Counted from the stretch's first letter, positions 1 to 8,988 are shown. The stretch is 64,000 bases of DNA from Nitrospira sp. (GCA_018242665.1 JAFEBL010000010.1:1-64000); one strand, 5' to 3'. Translations and numbers: made by a program. The notes: generated by a model not told the origin, from the sequence alone.

Positions 1-378
1 GAAGGCCACCCCGCCGACCACGCAGTCCCGATGGAGGCGGGCAATAATACGATCTTCCGTATCGATGCCGTTCTGCAGCGTGAGAATCACCGTGCGCTCC
101 GTCAGCACCGGTTCCAACTGCGTCATGACCTCGTCGAGGTCGTAGGCTTTGACGGCGAGAATGATCAGATCGGGGGTCGCGAGTTGCCGGGGATCGGAGG
201 CGGCCGGCGGATGGACGGTGAAATTTCCCTTGGCGCTCTTGATCGTCAGGCCATTGCGCTTCACCGCCTCCAACGTGCGGGGGCGAAGGAGAAAGGAGAC
301 ATTGGGATTGCTCTTGGCCAGATGCGCCCCAAAGAACCCGCCGACGGAACCAGCACCGACCACCATGATCTGCTTCAT
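1..378 (-). CDS. panE: 2-dehydropantoate 2-reductase (ketopantoate reductase), 3' end outside the window
   Basis: This is the first 126 codons of an ApbA/PanE-family reductase, the NADPH-dependent step from ketopantoate to pantoate in pantothenate and CoA synthesis. The N-terminus opens with a Rossmann dinucleotide site reading VVGAGSVGGFFGAHLA. Further on are LILAVKAYD-like and LQNGIDTE segments typical of the family; the second lies in the catalytic-domain approach. The start ATG lies at 376-378. The gene runs off the left edge, so the C-terminal helical domain with the catalytic lysine is not visible. A role in CoA synthesis fits with coaX later in the window, although the two are not adjacent. 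Some ApbA-family members act on other 2-oxo acids, so the exact substrate is inferred. Confidence 0.85.
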   Translation of the reverse strand, partial: MKQIMVVGAGSVGGFFGAHLAKSNPNVSFLLRPRTLEAVKRNGLTIKSAKGNFTVHPPAASDPRQLATPDLIILAVKAYDLDEVMTQLEPVLTERTVILTLQNGIDTEDRIIARLHRDCVVGGVAF

Positions 379-469
379 GAAATGCCTCACTCATTGCGTT
401 CAAAAGAGGCGTACTATAGCATGCAGCCGCGCGCCTGAAACAGTGATCCATCATGGGCGACCGACCTTC

Positions 470-1201
470 ATGGGAACCGGGTCCACTCTCAACCTTGTTC
501 GGCACAAGCTCTCCACTGCGAGGTCTGTCACGGTGCTCACCGGAGCCGGGATCTCCGCTGATAGCGGCGTCCCGACCTTTCGCGGCGCCGACGGGCTCTG
601 GCAACAATACCGTGCGGAAGATCTCGCCACCCCGGAAGCATTCGCACGCGATCCTCGTCTGGTGTGGGAATGGTACAACTGGCGCCGCGAACTCATTGCC
701 ACCAAACGACCGAACCCTGCCCACGAAGCAGTGGCCTCGATGGAGCGGCGGTTCGACCAGTTCTGGCTCATCACGCAGAACGTGGATGGACTACATCGTG
801 ACGCCGGCTCGCAACGTCTGTCCGAAATTCATGGCAACATCTGGAAGGTCCGCTGCACCGCCTGTCGACGCATCGTTGAAAACCGGGACGTCCCGATCGC
901 GATTCTCCCCCTCTGCCAATCCTGCGGCGGACTGCTTCGCCCGCACATTGTCTGGTTTGGGGAATCACTGGCGGAAGAAGATTTGGAGAGAAGCGCCGCC
1001 GCGCTGCAGAGCAGTGATGTCTGTTTGATCGTCGGGACGTCAGGACTGGTCTATCCGGCGGCGGGATTCGGCGCGATCGCCAAGCAGGCCGGCGCGTTTA
1101 TCGTGGAGATCAATCTCGACTCGACGCCGCACTCGAATCTGGCCGACGCCACTCTGCAGGGGCGCGCGCGAGACCTTGTGCCGTTGCTACTGGAGGCGTG
1201 A
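470..1201 (+). CDS. cobB: NAD-dependent protein deacylase, Sir2 family class III (CobB/SIRT5-like)
   Basis: A 243-residue sirtuin that removes acyl groups from lysine using NAD+. Visible motifs in order are GAGISADSGVPTFRG (NAD binding), YNWRR, QNVDGLHRDAG, IHG (catalytic His), two CxxC zinc pairs (CTAC and CQSC), and VWFGE. The tyrosine and arginine spaced Y-x-x-R are those that bind the carboxylate of succinyl or malonyl groups in class III sirtuins, so desuccinylase or demalonylase activity is likely. The ATG at 470 is chosen because it places the protein at the usual length; a GTG at 443 is in frame and neither has a clear ribosome site. The 3' end overlaps the convergent HAD gene by 15 bases. 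Confidence 0.9.
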   Translation: MGTGSTLNLVRHKLSTARSVTVLTGAGISADSGVPTFRGADGLWQQYRAEDLATPEAFARDPRLVWEWYNWRRELIATKRPNPAHEAVASMERRFDQFWLITQNVDGLHRDAGSQRLSEIHGNIWKVRCTACRRIVENRDVPIAILPLCQSCGGLLRPHIVWFGESLAEEDLERSAAALQSSDVCLIVGTSGLVYPAAGFGAIAKQAGAFIVEINLDSTPHSNLADATLQGRARDLVPLLLEA

Positions 1202-1912
1202 CAAGAGCGGCAGCAGTTCGTTCAGCGTCGCGATCGTTGTTCCGCTCGATGCCGCTGACGGCACACCTCTCGCCAGCAGCACGCCCGTCAGCCCAACCGC
1301 CGCCGCGCCCTTCACATCATCACGCTCGCTATCGCCGACATGCAGCGCATCTTCCGGATCGACGGCATGTTTCTCCAACGCCTGCTCAAAAATTCTCGCG
1401 GATGGCTTCGCGGCATGGGCCAAGCTGGAAATCGTGATCGTGTCGAAAAAGTCGGCGATGCCGAGCCCTCGCAATACAGAAAACAGACGCGAGTCGAAAT
1501 TGGAAATGATTCCCAACTCGTAGCCGTGATCTTTGAGCGTTTTCAGCACATCCAGCGTCTCCGGAAACAGCTTCCAGGACTCCGCCTGCGCGAACCGTGC
1601 AAATACGTCCTCAAAAAACTCATCGAACTTCTCGAACATACCGACGCGGTAAAAGACATTGTGGACGATATCGAACCACCACAGGCGCTCCGATTGCTTG
1701 ATTGCGCCCGGTTCCGTCGCAGCAAACACCGGCGGCGGCGCATCCCGAAAGGAGCGAGCGAAGGCCGCCTTGATTGCCGCTAACGAGTCCGGCGTTTTTC
1801 GAAAGCCGTGGCGCTCCGCATGCTGGAGATAGATTTCGGCCACGGACCCTTGAATGTGAAAGAGGGTATCGGCAGCGTCGAAAAACACGACCTGAATGCG
1901 GCTCTGACTCAT
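1187..1912 (-). CDS. HAD-superfamily hydrolase (subfamily IA, HDHD3-like)
   Basis: A 241-residue haloacid-dehalogenase-fold protein. Motif I reads FFDAADTLF, with the nucleophile Asp at residue 12. The second Asp of the usual DxD pair, which acts as the acid/base, is replaced by Ala14. Motif II is the ISNFDS segment, motif III the AAKPS lysine, and motif IV HVGDSERDD. The cap is alpha-helical and sits between motifs I and II. Substitution of the second Asp means ordinary phosphatase chemistry cannot be assumed. A GGAG stands about a dozen bases before the ATG at 1910-1912. Substrate unknown. Confidence 0.75.
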   Translation of the reverse strand: MSQSRIQVVFFDAADTLFHIQGSVAEIYLQHAERHGFRKTPDSLAAIKAAFARSFRDAPPPVFAATEPGAIKQSERLWWFDIVHNVFYRVGMFEKFDEFFEDVFARFAQAESWKLFPETLDVLKTLKDHGYELGIISNFDSRLFSVLRGLGIADFFDTITISSLAHAAKPSARIFEQALEKHAVDPEDALHVGDSERDDVKGAAAVGLTGVLLARGVPSAASSGTTIATLNELLPLLSRLQ

Positions 1913-2061
1913 CGTACGGATTCACTCCTCATCTTCGGCCTTCTCAGCTATAAGCCGGCACGGTGGGCGGATTGTATCAGGATGCGCAAAACCTCCGCCA
2001 GCGCTGTCCGCATCGAGGCTCACACTTGCCTCGTCGCAACCAGTCGGATTCGGCGTTTTCT

Positions 2062-2090
2062 TTGACAGTTTTCAGACCCTTTGTTAGCTT
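2062..2090 (+). promoter_or_regulatory. Candidate sigma70-type promoter for the response-regulator gene
   Basis: A perfect TTGACA at 2062-2067, a 17-base spacer, and TAGCTT at 2085-2090 as a weak -10 box. The start codon at 2121 lies about 25 bases past the expected transcription start. Confidence 0.45.
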
Positions 2091-2120
2091 CGCCTGAGTG
2101 GGTAGAGCGAGGTGTGTCCC

Positions 2121-3248
2121 ATGGGTTCCACGATCTTCGTCATCGACAATAGCCCGGCCGTGCAACGCATGGTGGAGCAACTCTCCGCCCCCGATGGGCA
2201 TCGGGTGTTGGCATTTCAGGACGGCCCCACCGCCCTTGAAGCCGCCCGATCACACAGCCCCGCACTGATCATTGCCGACTACCATCTCGAACACATGACC
2301 TTCTCCGGATTTTGCAAAGAAATCGGACGACAGGACAATCTGGCCGAAACGCTCATCGTCTCCATCGTCGACAGTGCAGATCGTCTCGATGAAAGCAAAC
2401 TGCGCGCGCTTGGCGTGCAGGCGTTTCTCAAGAAGCCCTTCCAACGCGAACAACTGCTCGAGACCATTCAGAGCATCCTCAGCAAACCGGAAGGATCCCG
2501 CGGGCAGAAACCAGCCAAGTCACGGACCTGGCCTCCGGCCACCACGGGAGCGGACGACGATGACGAGACCGCGCCGGATGCCTCTGTCGATCAGACCTCC
2601 CGCCAGCCGGGAAAGAAGGAGCAGGCCCCCATGTCCTCAACAGCACCTGCAACCACACACACAGGCGAAGACTTGATGCGGGGTCTGGTTGAACATCTCC
2701 TCCAATCAGCAACCGCCAAAGCCGACCGCGCCATCACCGAGCTGTTGCCCGCCGCCGTCGCCAAGGAGGTCGCGGGACAATTGGGGGCCGCGCTCAGCAA
2801 GGCCCTGCAGGCCGAAGTGAGCAAACAGGTGGCGGAGGCGCTCGCCCCGGAACGAATGCAGCGCAGCCTGAGGGAATTGGTTCAGGAAGAAGTGACGCGT
2901 CAGAGCCAGTCGCAACGTGCCGGCATGGAGACGAGCATCCGGCAAGCCGTGACCGAATTGGCACCGGCCCTCGTGGAACAGTCTGCCGGGAAGTTACTCG
3001 GAGGGCTTACGGACGTCGGCGTAAAGCAACACCTGCCGGAAGCCTTGCACAGCCAACGCGACCTGATCACGGACGTAGTAAAAAAAGAAGTCGAGCACAC
3101 GGCCGCGACCTGTGCGCGCCAGGCGGCCGAGGACATTGTGCGGGAAATGGCGAAAGACCCGATTCTGCAGGCGGTGCAACGAATCGTTCCTGACGTGGCG
3201 GAAACTCAAATCCGGGCCGAGATCACACGACTGAGCTCACCCGACTAA
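2121..3248 (+). CDS. Response regulator with N-terminal receiver and long helical C-terminal region
   Basis: A 375-residue protein. Residues 1 to about 120 form a CheY-like receiver: an acidic residue near IDNS, the phosphoacceptor region IIADYHLE, and a lysine in FLKKPF. A polar linker rich in Pro, Thr, Ser and Asp follows (about 130-175). The remaining 200 residues are Ala, Glu, Gln and Val rich amphipathic helix with repeated units such as ELLPAAVAKEVAGQL and EALAPERM, and no DNA-binding or enzymatic domain that I recognise. A GAGG precedes the ATG at 2121; an in-frame GTG at 2112 is less well placed. The output may be protein-protein interaction or polar scaffolding. That is inference. 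Confidence 0.75.
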   Translation: MGSTIFVIDNSPAVQRMVEQLSAPDGHRVLAFQDGPTALEAARSHSPALIIADYHLEHMTFSGFCKEIGRQDNLAETLIVSIVDSADRLDESKLRALGVQAFLKKPFQREQLLETIQSILSKPEGSRGQKPAKSRTWPPATTGADDDDETAPDASVDQTSRQPGKKEQAPMSSTAPATTHTGEDLMRGLVEHLLQSATAKADRAITELLPAAVAKEVAGQLGAALSKALQAEVSKQVAEALAPERMQRSLRELVQEEVTRQSQSQRAGMETSIRQAVTELAPALVEQSAGKLLGGLTDVGVKQHLPEALHSQRDLITDVVKKEVEHTAATCARQAAEDIVREMAKDPILQAVQRIVPDVAETQIRAEITRLSSPD

Positions 3249-3260
3249 CGCCTCGCGGCG

Positions 3261-3380
3261 TTATCCTCGCTTCACCTTTTTGGCCGCCGCACGGCGGGCC
3301 TTGGCTAACCCCTTCACGCGCGCCACATTCTTTCGGTGTTTCTTCCGAACTTTCCGATCCTTCTCACGTCCCCTCGGCAT
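3261..3380 (-). CDS. Small, very basic 39-residue protein of unknown function
   Basis: A short gene starting with ATG at 3378-3380 and ending in TAA at 3261-3263. AAGGAG stands 5 bases before the ATG, a near-ideal ribosome site. The product begins MPRGREKDRKVRKKHRK and has roughly half of its residues as Lys, Arg or His, with no acidic cluster and no Cys. Composition resembles small ribosome-associated or nucleic-acid-binding proteins, but I cannot match it to a named family. It is convergent with the response-regulator gene, with 12 bases between stops, and divergent from valS. Confidence 0.7.
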   Translation of the reverse strand: MPRGREKDRKVRKKHRKNVARVKGLAKARRAAAKKVKRG

Positions 3381-3514
3381 AGTCTCTCCTTCAACGGTAA
3401 ATCGGCTTGCGGGCCGGCGAGCTCACTCGACATCGACTGAACCGCCGAATGTATATCACAGGGCTTCCCTCCGCTACAACCTTTTGCGTCGCGACCGAAC
3501 ACATGATCGTTGCC

Positions 3515-3543
3515 TTGAGAGCCCCTGCGGCACATGGTAAGAT
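3515..3543 (+). promoter_or_regulatory. Candidate sigma70-type promoter for valS
   Basis: TTGAGA at 3515-3520, a 17-base spacer, and TAAGAT at 3538-3543. The expected start of transcription is about 20 bases before the valS ATG at 3571. Confidence 0.5.
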
Positions 3544-3570
3544 GCGCCCGCGCCGCAGCGTGCGCCTCTT

Positions 3571-6312
3571 ATGTCCACCCCACAACTCGATAAAACCTAC
3601 AATCCACACGACGTCGAAAACCGCTGGTATCAGCGCTGGATCGACGCCGGCCTGTTTCACGCCGACCCGGCCCATCGCGGGCAGCCCTACTCCATGGTGA
3701 TCCCTCCGCCAAATGTCACGGGATCTCTGCATGTGGGCCATGCCTTGAACAACACCCTGCAAGATATCCTGATCCGCTGGCGCAGGATGCAAGGGCGTAA
3801 TGTGCTCTGGATGCCCGGGACGGATCATGCCGGTATTGCGACGCAAAATGTCGTCGAGCGGCAACTGCAAGCCGAAGGCACATCGCGGGAAACGCTGGGT
3901 CGAGAGGCGTTCCTCACGCGCGTGTGGCAGTGGAAAGAGAAATCAGGCGGCACGATCATCGGTCAGCTCAAGAAACTCGGAGCCTCCTGCGATTGGGAGC
4001 GGGAACGGTTTACGATGGATCCCGGTCTCTCGGAGGCGGTCCGTGAGGTCTTCGTTCGTTTACATCAGGACGGACTCCTCTATCGCGGTGAACGATTGAT
4101 CAACTGGTGCCCGCGCTGCCTCACCGCGTTATCCGACATCGAAGTCGAACACGAAGAGGCGACCGGAAAGCTCTACACAATTCGCTATCATCTGGTGGAT
4201 GATCCGACACAATTTCTGCTGGTGGCGACCACGCGCCCAGAAACCCTGTTTGGCGACACGGCGGTAGCGGTGCACCCTGAAGATGAACGCTTCCGGCATC
4301 TGATCGGCAAACAAGTCCGGTTACCACTCACGAGCCGCACGATCCCGATCGTCGGCGATGCGATCCTCGTCGATCGCCAATTCGGCACCGGCGCCGTCAA
4401 AATTACGCCCGCCCACGACTTCAACGACTTCGAAGCGGGTGAGCGGCACGCACTGAAACGGATCAAGATCCTCGATCTCCATGCCCACCTTCGGTTGGCC
4501 GGCTCGCTGGCCGATCCGGCCGTGGCGGAGGCAGTCGAGAATCTTCCTGTCGCGAAGGCGCGCCCCAAGATCGAACAACTCCTCATCGATCAGGGCTTCC
4601 TCGAAAAATCCGAGCCCCACAAGATGGCGCTGGGTAAATGTTATCGCTGCAAGACGGTGGTCGAACCCTTCTTGTCCGATCAGTGGTTCGTGAAGATCAA
4701 GCCGTTGGCCGAACCGGCGATCCAGGTCGTCGAAGACGGTCGCGTCAGGATCATCCCTGAAGCCTGGAAGAACAACTATCTCGGCTGGATGCGGGACATC
4801 AAAGACTGGTGCGTCTCGCGGCAGATTTGGTGGGGACATCAGATTCCTGCCTGGTACTGCGAAACCTGTTCCGGCACGCCCTTCTTACGGCGCAGTTCGG
4901 ATGGTGCGCCGCTTATCCCGTCGGACGCCGTGGCGATCGTGGCGAAGACCAAGCCGGACGCCTGCCCGCAGGGCCACCGCGATGCGCTCGTACAAGATCC
5001 CGATGTGCTGGACACCTGGTTCTCCTCCGCTCTCTGGCCCTTCTCCACCCTGGGATGGCCCAAGCAGACGCCGGAGCTGAAGGTCTTTTATCCGACCTCC
5101 ACCCTCGTGACCGGGCTCGACATTCTCTTCTTCTGGGTCGCGCGCATGATCATGATGGGCTTGAAGTTCATGGGCGATGTGCCGTTCCGCGATGTGTACA
5201 TCCACGCGCTGGTTCGCGATGCCGAAGGCCAGAAGATGAGCAAGTCGAAGGGCAACGTGATCGATCCGCTGCATGTGATGGAGCAATACGGCACCGACGC
5301 GCTGCGCTTCACGTTGGCGGCCATGGCCTCCCCCGGGCGCGACGTGAAACTGGCTGAGGAACGCATCGAGGGCTACCGGAACTTTACGAACAAAATCTGG
5401 AACGCGGCGCGATTTCTGCTCATGCACCTGGACGGGGAACGAACCGACATCCCGCCGGCGCAACGGTCGTTTCCTGATCGCTGGATTCTGAGTCGGCTGA
5501 ATGCCGCCATCAGCACCGTCACGCAGGAGTTGGAGGAGTATCGATTCGACCGCGCCTCCAGCGCGGTGTATCAATTCATCTGGCACGAGTACTGCGACAA
5601 GTACATTGAGATGGTGAAGCCTGCGCTCAAGGATCCGAATTCCGAGCAGGCAAAGAGCACGCGGCACACGTTGGCCGAGACGTACGAGACCATGATGCGG
5701 TTGCTGCATCCGTTCATGCCGTTCATTACGGAGGAAATCTGGCAGACGCTGCCGCATGAAGGCACCAGCATCGTCCGCCAGTCCTTTCCGACCACCAGAA
5801 CGGATTGGGAGTCGCAAGAAGTCGAGCAGGAGTTCGCCCTGTTGGAAGAATGTCGGGCCTTGATGAACCAGGAACGCGCGATCCTCGGGCATTCGGCAGG
5901 CAAACGCCTGCATTTCAAGGTGCACGGCAAAACCGACGTCGCTCATTCCACCTTCGAAAAACACAAAGACTTGATCGAATACATGGAGAATGTGGAGCAC
6001 CTCTCGATTAGCGGGAGCGCCGACATCGCTGCGCCACACCTGCTCACGTTGACGAGCGGCTCGACCGACGTCGTGACGAGCATGGAAGGAGCCGACCTTC
6101 AGAAAGCGAAGGACAACGTGACCAAGCAAATGGCCGGGCTGCAAAAAGAAGTCGCGCGCACCCAACAAAAATTGGGCAATCCCGACTTTGTGGCCAAGGC
6201 GCCGCCCGAGGTTCTGACCGAGCACCATGAGCGGCTTGCTCGTGAATCGCGCATGATCGCGTTACTGCAACAGGCGCTGAGCCAGATCACCCTTGAACAG
6301 ACACCTCATTAA
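3571..6312 (+). CDS. valS: Valyl-tRNA synthetase
   Basis: A 913-residue class Ia aminoacyl-tRNA synthetase that charges tRNA-Val. The HIGH signature is HVGH at residues 54-57 and the KMSKS loop is at 555-559. Between them lies the CP1 editing domain with TTRPETLFGDTAVAV and GTGAVKITPAHD, which hydrolyses mischarged Thr-tRNA. The C-terminal 70 residues, from about LQKAKDNVTKQM, form the coiled coil that is characteristic of bacterial ValRS. Length is normal. The 3' end overlaps the likely TTG start of nadC by 20 bases, so valS-nadC-birA look like one transcript with coaX close behind. Confidence 0.97.
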   Translation: MSTPQLDKTYNPHDVENRWYQRWIDAGLFHADPAHRGQPYSMVIPPPNVTGSLHVGHALNNTLQDILIRWRRMQGRNVLWMPGTDHAGIATQNVVERQLQAEGTSRETLGREAFLTRVWQWKEKSGGTIIGQLKKLGASCDWERERFTMDPGLSEAVREVFVRLHQDGLLYRGERLINWCPRCLTALSDIEVEHEEATGKLYTIRYHLVDDPTQFLLVATTRPETLFGDTAVAVHPEDERFRHLIGKQVRLPLTSRTIPIVGDAILVDRQFGTGAVKITPAHDFNDFEAGERHALKRIKILDLHAHLRLAGSLADPAVAEAVENLPVAKARPKIEQLLIDQGFLEKSEPHKMALGKCYRCKTVVEPFLSDQWFVKIKPLAEPAIQVVEDGRVRIIPEAWKNNYLGWMRDIKDWCVSRQIWWGHQIPAWYCETCSGTPFLRRSSDGAPLIPSDAVAIVAKTKPDACPQGHRDALVQDPDVLDTWFSSALWPFSTLGWPKQTPELKVFYPTSTLVTGLDILFFWVARMIMMGLKFMGDVPFRDVYIHALVRDAEGQKMSKSKGNVIDPLHVMEQYGTDALRFTLAAMASPGRDVKLAEERIEGYRNFTNKIWNAARFLLMHLDGERTDIPPAQRSFPDRWILSRLNAAISTVTQELEEYRFDRASSAVYQFIWHEYCDKYIEMVKPALKDPNSEQAKSTRHTLAETYETMMRLLHPFMPFITEEIWQTLPHEGTSIVRQSFPTTRTDWESQEVEQEFALLEECRALMNQERAILGHSAGKRLHFKVHGKTDVAHSTFEKHKDLIEYMENVEHLSISGSADIAAPHLLTLTSGSTDVVTSMEGADLQKAKDNVTKQMAGLQKEVARTQQKLGNPDFVAKAPPEVLTEHHERLARESRMIALLQQALSQITLEQTPH

Positions 6313-7189
6313 GCCTCTTAGCCTCCACAGTATCCGGAGCACGGTGCAGCAGGCTCTCGCTGAGGACCTGGCCTCCGGCGACGTCACCACCAGTTCGTTG
6401 TTTCCAACTCCCCTTCAGGCTACGGCGACCATTGTTGCTCACCAGCCGATGACCGTGGCAGGCGTGGCCGTGGCCCGCGAAGTGTTCCTGGCGGTGGATC
6501 CCTCCCTCCGCATCACCACAGCCGTCAAGGACGGAACCGTTGTGAAGCCGGATACCACGGTACTGACGGTTCGAGGCGATGTGCGCTCGCTGCTGATGGC
6601 TGAACGGGTTGCCGTCAATTTTCTTCAGCAGCTCTCAGGCATCGCCACGCTCACCGCGCAGTTTTGTGCGGCGGTTCGTGGGTACCCCACCAGGATCCTC
6701 GATACACGCAAGACCACGCCTGGTCTACGAGCCTTCGAAAAATGGGCGGTGCAGCTGGGAGGCGGGAAGAATCATCGGTTTTCTCTGGGCGATGGTGTGC
6801 TCATCAAGGACAATCACCTTGCCGTGTTGCGCTCAACCGGCGTGGATGTGGCCGGAGCCTGTCGCCTCGCACGCGCCGGTGCACCCCATGGCCTGCGTAT
6901 TGAAGTCGAAGCCAAAACCTTGCAGGAAGTGAAAGAAGCCTTAGCGGGCAAGGCCGATATCATTCTGCTCGACAATATGTCGCCTGCTCAGGTGCGACAG
7001 GCCGTGGCGCTCATCAAACAGCGCGCCCTAGTCGAAGTGTCCGGTGGAATGACCCTGCAGACGGTCGCCGCCATAGCCCAAGCCGGAGCTGATTTCATTT
7101 CGGTCGGCGCCCTAACCCATTCGGCCCCCGCCGCCAACCTCAGCATGGACCTCTCAGCACAGCGAGGACGCCGTGGGCGATCCCGTTAG
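6293..7189 (+). CDS. nadC: Nicotinate-nucleotide pyrophosphorylase (carboxylating)
   Basis: Quinolinate phosphoribosyltransferase, which makes nicotinate mononucleotide from quinolinate and PRPP in NAD synthesis. Conserved segments are EDLASGDVTT, ILDTRKTTPGLR, KDNHL, EVEAKTL and ILLDNM. The start is uncertain: a TTG at 6293 gives 298 residues, the family's usual size, and overlaps valS. A GTG at 6344 has a GGAG 4 bases upstream but would begin almost at the first conserved helix. The end overlaps birA by 17 bases, which suggests translational coupling. NAD+ from this pathway would feed the sirtuin, though nothing in the layout links them directly. Confidence 0.92.
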   Translation: MNRHLIKPLSLHSIRSTVQQALAEDLASGDVTTSSLFPTPLQATATIVAHQPMTVAGVAVAREVFLAVDPSLRITTAVKDGTVVKPDTTVLTVRGDVRSLLMAERVAVNFLQQLSGIATLTAQFCAAVRGYPTRILDTRKTTPGLRAFEKWAVQLGGGKNHRFSLGDGVLIKDNHLAVLRSTGVDVAGACRLARAGAPHGLRIEVEAKTLQEVKEALAGKADIILLDNMSPAQVRQAVALIKQRALVEVSGGMTLQTVAAIAQAGADFISVGALTHSAPAANLSMDLSAQRGRRGRSR

Positions 7190-8045
7190 CGATTCGCCGC
7201 TCTCCCCTGCTTTCGACATTGATCGTTTCCAATCCTCCCTCCACACCCAGGCCTTCGGCAGACCGTTGCGCTATTCGGCCTCGACCGCTTCCACCAATGC
7301 CGATGCTCTCGCATATCTGCAACGATCGGCGACAATACCCAGCCCTCATGGATTGGTCTTTCTCGCTGATTGCCAAACGGCCGGACGAGGACGACGGGGA
7401 CGAACCTGGCATTCACCGCCACAGGGCAATCTATATGTCTCGGTGATCGTGGTACCTCGACCGGTCGTCACACGCGTGACACCCTGGCTGACTTGGGTTC
7501 CGCTGTTATCCGCCCTCGCGGGAGTCGATTGCCTCTCTCAACAGACTGGGCTTCCGGTTTCCGTAAAATGGCCGAATGATCTGCTGATCCACGACAAAAA
7601 GGTCGGCGGCATCCTCTGCGAGCAAACCACTACGGGGGATCGAACGATGGCCGTCATTATCGGGATCGGCCTGAACATCAATGCGCCGCTCAGCGCGTTG
7701 CCCGAGGATCTTCGACAAGGTGCCACCACCCTGGCCGCGGAAGCCGGTCAAGCGTTTGATCGCGTGACAATTCTGGCTGACCTGCTGCTGCGACTGGAAC
7801 AACGACTGGATCGGCTGTTTCTCGAGAGCCCCGCTGGTATGCTCGAGGAATTCACACAACGTTGCTCCACAGTTGGGAAAACCGTCCGAGTGACCCTCGA
7901 AGAAAAGGGGATGGTTCAAGGAATCGCCGAGTCCATCGGACCAGACGGCTGCCTCCGCCTGCGAGTGACATCGAGCGAGTCTCCGGGCCTTCCCTCGACA
8001 TTGTTAGAAGTCCGGAGCGCCGAGGTCGTCCATCTGCGGGGGTGA
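7173..8045 (+). CDS. birA: Biotin--[acetyl-CoA-carboxylase] ligase, single-function type
   Basis: A 290-residue biotin protein ligase that attaches biotin to carboxylase carrier domains through biotinyl-AMP. The biotinyl-AMP loop reads GRGRRGRTWHS, followed by KWPNDLL and a GIGLNIN segment, with the small C-terminal domain after about residue 235. There is no N-terminal helix-turn-helix domain, so it should not act as a biotin repressor, unlike the E. coli protein. GTG start at 7173 with a GAGG about 9 bases upstream, inside the end of nadC. Confidence 0.92.
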   Translation: MGDPVSDSPLSPAFDIDRFQSSLHTQAFGRPLRYSASTASTNADALAYLQRSATIPSPHGLVFLADCQTAGRGRRGRTWHSPPQGNLYVSVIVVPRPVVTRVTPWLTWVPLLSALAGVDCLSQQTGLPVSVKWPNDLLIHDKKVGGILCEQTTTGDRTMAVIIGIGLNINAPLSALPEDLRQGATTLAAEAGQAFDRVTILADLLLRLEQRLDRLFLESPAGMLEEFTQRCSTVGKTVRVTLEEKGMVQGIAESIGPDGCLRLRVTSSESPGLPSTLLEVRSAEVVHLRG

Positions 8046-8079
8046 AATCCAGCTACAGCTTGGGGTAGAGTGAAGCACG

Positions 8080-8850
8080 ATGCTCTTGGCAATCGACATC
8101 GGGAACACGAATGTAGTCTGCGGCCTCTTCGAAGGCTCGACCCTGCTCGGGCATTGGCGCATGGCGACCGAATCCAGACGTACCGACAATGAATACGGCA
8201 TCCTGCTGTTGAATTTGCTCCAGAACGCGGGCTTTACCCCGGACCAGATCACCGGCTGCATCCTCTCCAGTGTGGTGCCTGCGCTCACGGCCACCTTCGA
8301 CTCCGTGGTGCAGGCCTATTTCCATCGCACGGCCGTTATTGTCGGTCCCGATACTGATTCCGGTTTGACGCTGCGCTATGCCAACCCCAAGGAAATCGGT
8401 AGCGACCGCATCGTCAATGCCGCCGCGGCCTATGCGCGCTACCGCTCAGACCTGATCATCGTAGACTTTGGGACCGCCACGACGTTCTGCGCCGTGACCA
8501 GGGCCGGGGAATATCTCGGCGGCGTCATCGCACCGGGTCTCGGCATCTCCGCCGACGCCCTGTTTGCCCGCACCGCGAAATTACCCAAAGTCGAAATCAT
8601 CAAGCCCAAAACCGTCATCGGTAAGGATACGATCGGGGGCATTCAGAGTGGCCTCCTATTCGGCTATGTAGGGCTGGTCGATGGCATTGTCCGGCGCATG
8701 GAACGAGAACTTGGCCGCACCTCCATCGTCGTTGCCACCGGCGGCCTGGCGACCGTCATTGCACAGGAGACTGAGACGATTCAGGAAGTCCTTCCCTTCC
8801 TCACCCTCGAAGGCTTGGAACTGCTGTACCACCGAAATCGCCTCGCCTAG
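8080..8850 (+). CDS. coaX: Type III pantothenate kinase
   Basis: A 256-residue ASKHA-fold kinase catalysing the first step of CoA synthesis from pantothenate. The N-terminal phosphate loop reads LAIDIGNTNVVCGLFE. Further signatures are GSDRIVNAAAA, IIVDFGTATTFC with the catalytic Asp, GGVIAPGLGIS, and GLLFGYVGLVDGIV. ATG start at 8080. It follows birA by 34 bases and ends at a short GC hairpin, which probably closes the valS-nadC-birA-coaX unit. Confidence 0.96.
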   Translation: MLLAIDIGNTNVVCGLFEGSTLLGHWRMATESRRTDNEYGILLLNLLQNAGFTPDQITGCILSSVVPALTATFDSVVQAYFHRTAVIVGPDTDSGLTLRYANPKEIGSDRIVNAAAAYARYRSDLIIVDFGTATTFCAVTRAGEYLGGVIAPGLGISADALFARTAKLPKVEIIKPKTVIGKDTIGGIQSGLLFGYVGLVDGIVRRMERELGRTSIVVATGGLATVIAQETETIQEVLPFLTLEGLELLYHRNRLA

Positions 8851-8868
8851 GCCGGCCTTTCGGCCGGC
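8851..8868 (+). terminator. GC-rich hairpin after coaX
   Basis: A perfect 7-bp stem (GCCGGCC with GGCCGGC) closed by a TTTC loop, starting at the coaX stop codon. No T-run follows, so it may be a weak terminator or an RNA-stability hairpin. Confidence 0.4.
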
Positions 8869-8988
8869 GCTATGACAACATTCCACCTCGCGAACGCTGA
8901 GAGACTTGAAAAAACGACTATTTCTTTTCATTCGCCGTTGACTTCCATCCTCCGGTGGCTATCTCACTCCCCAGAAAAGGTGTAATCA

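Noticed and set aside
4885-6228. Long open frame opposite valS (447 codons)
   Set aside because: Product is Arg/His/Gln-rich with no motif; it mirrors codon structure of valS.
8869-8988. CIRCE operator upstream of grpE
   Set aside because: No TTAGCACTC-N9-GAGTGCTAA-like inverted repeat is present.
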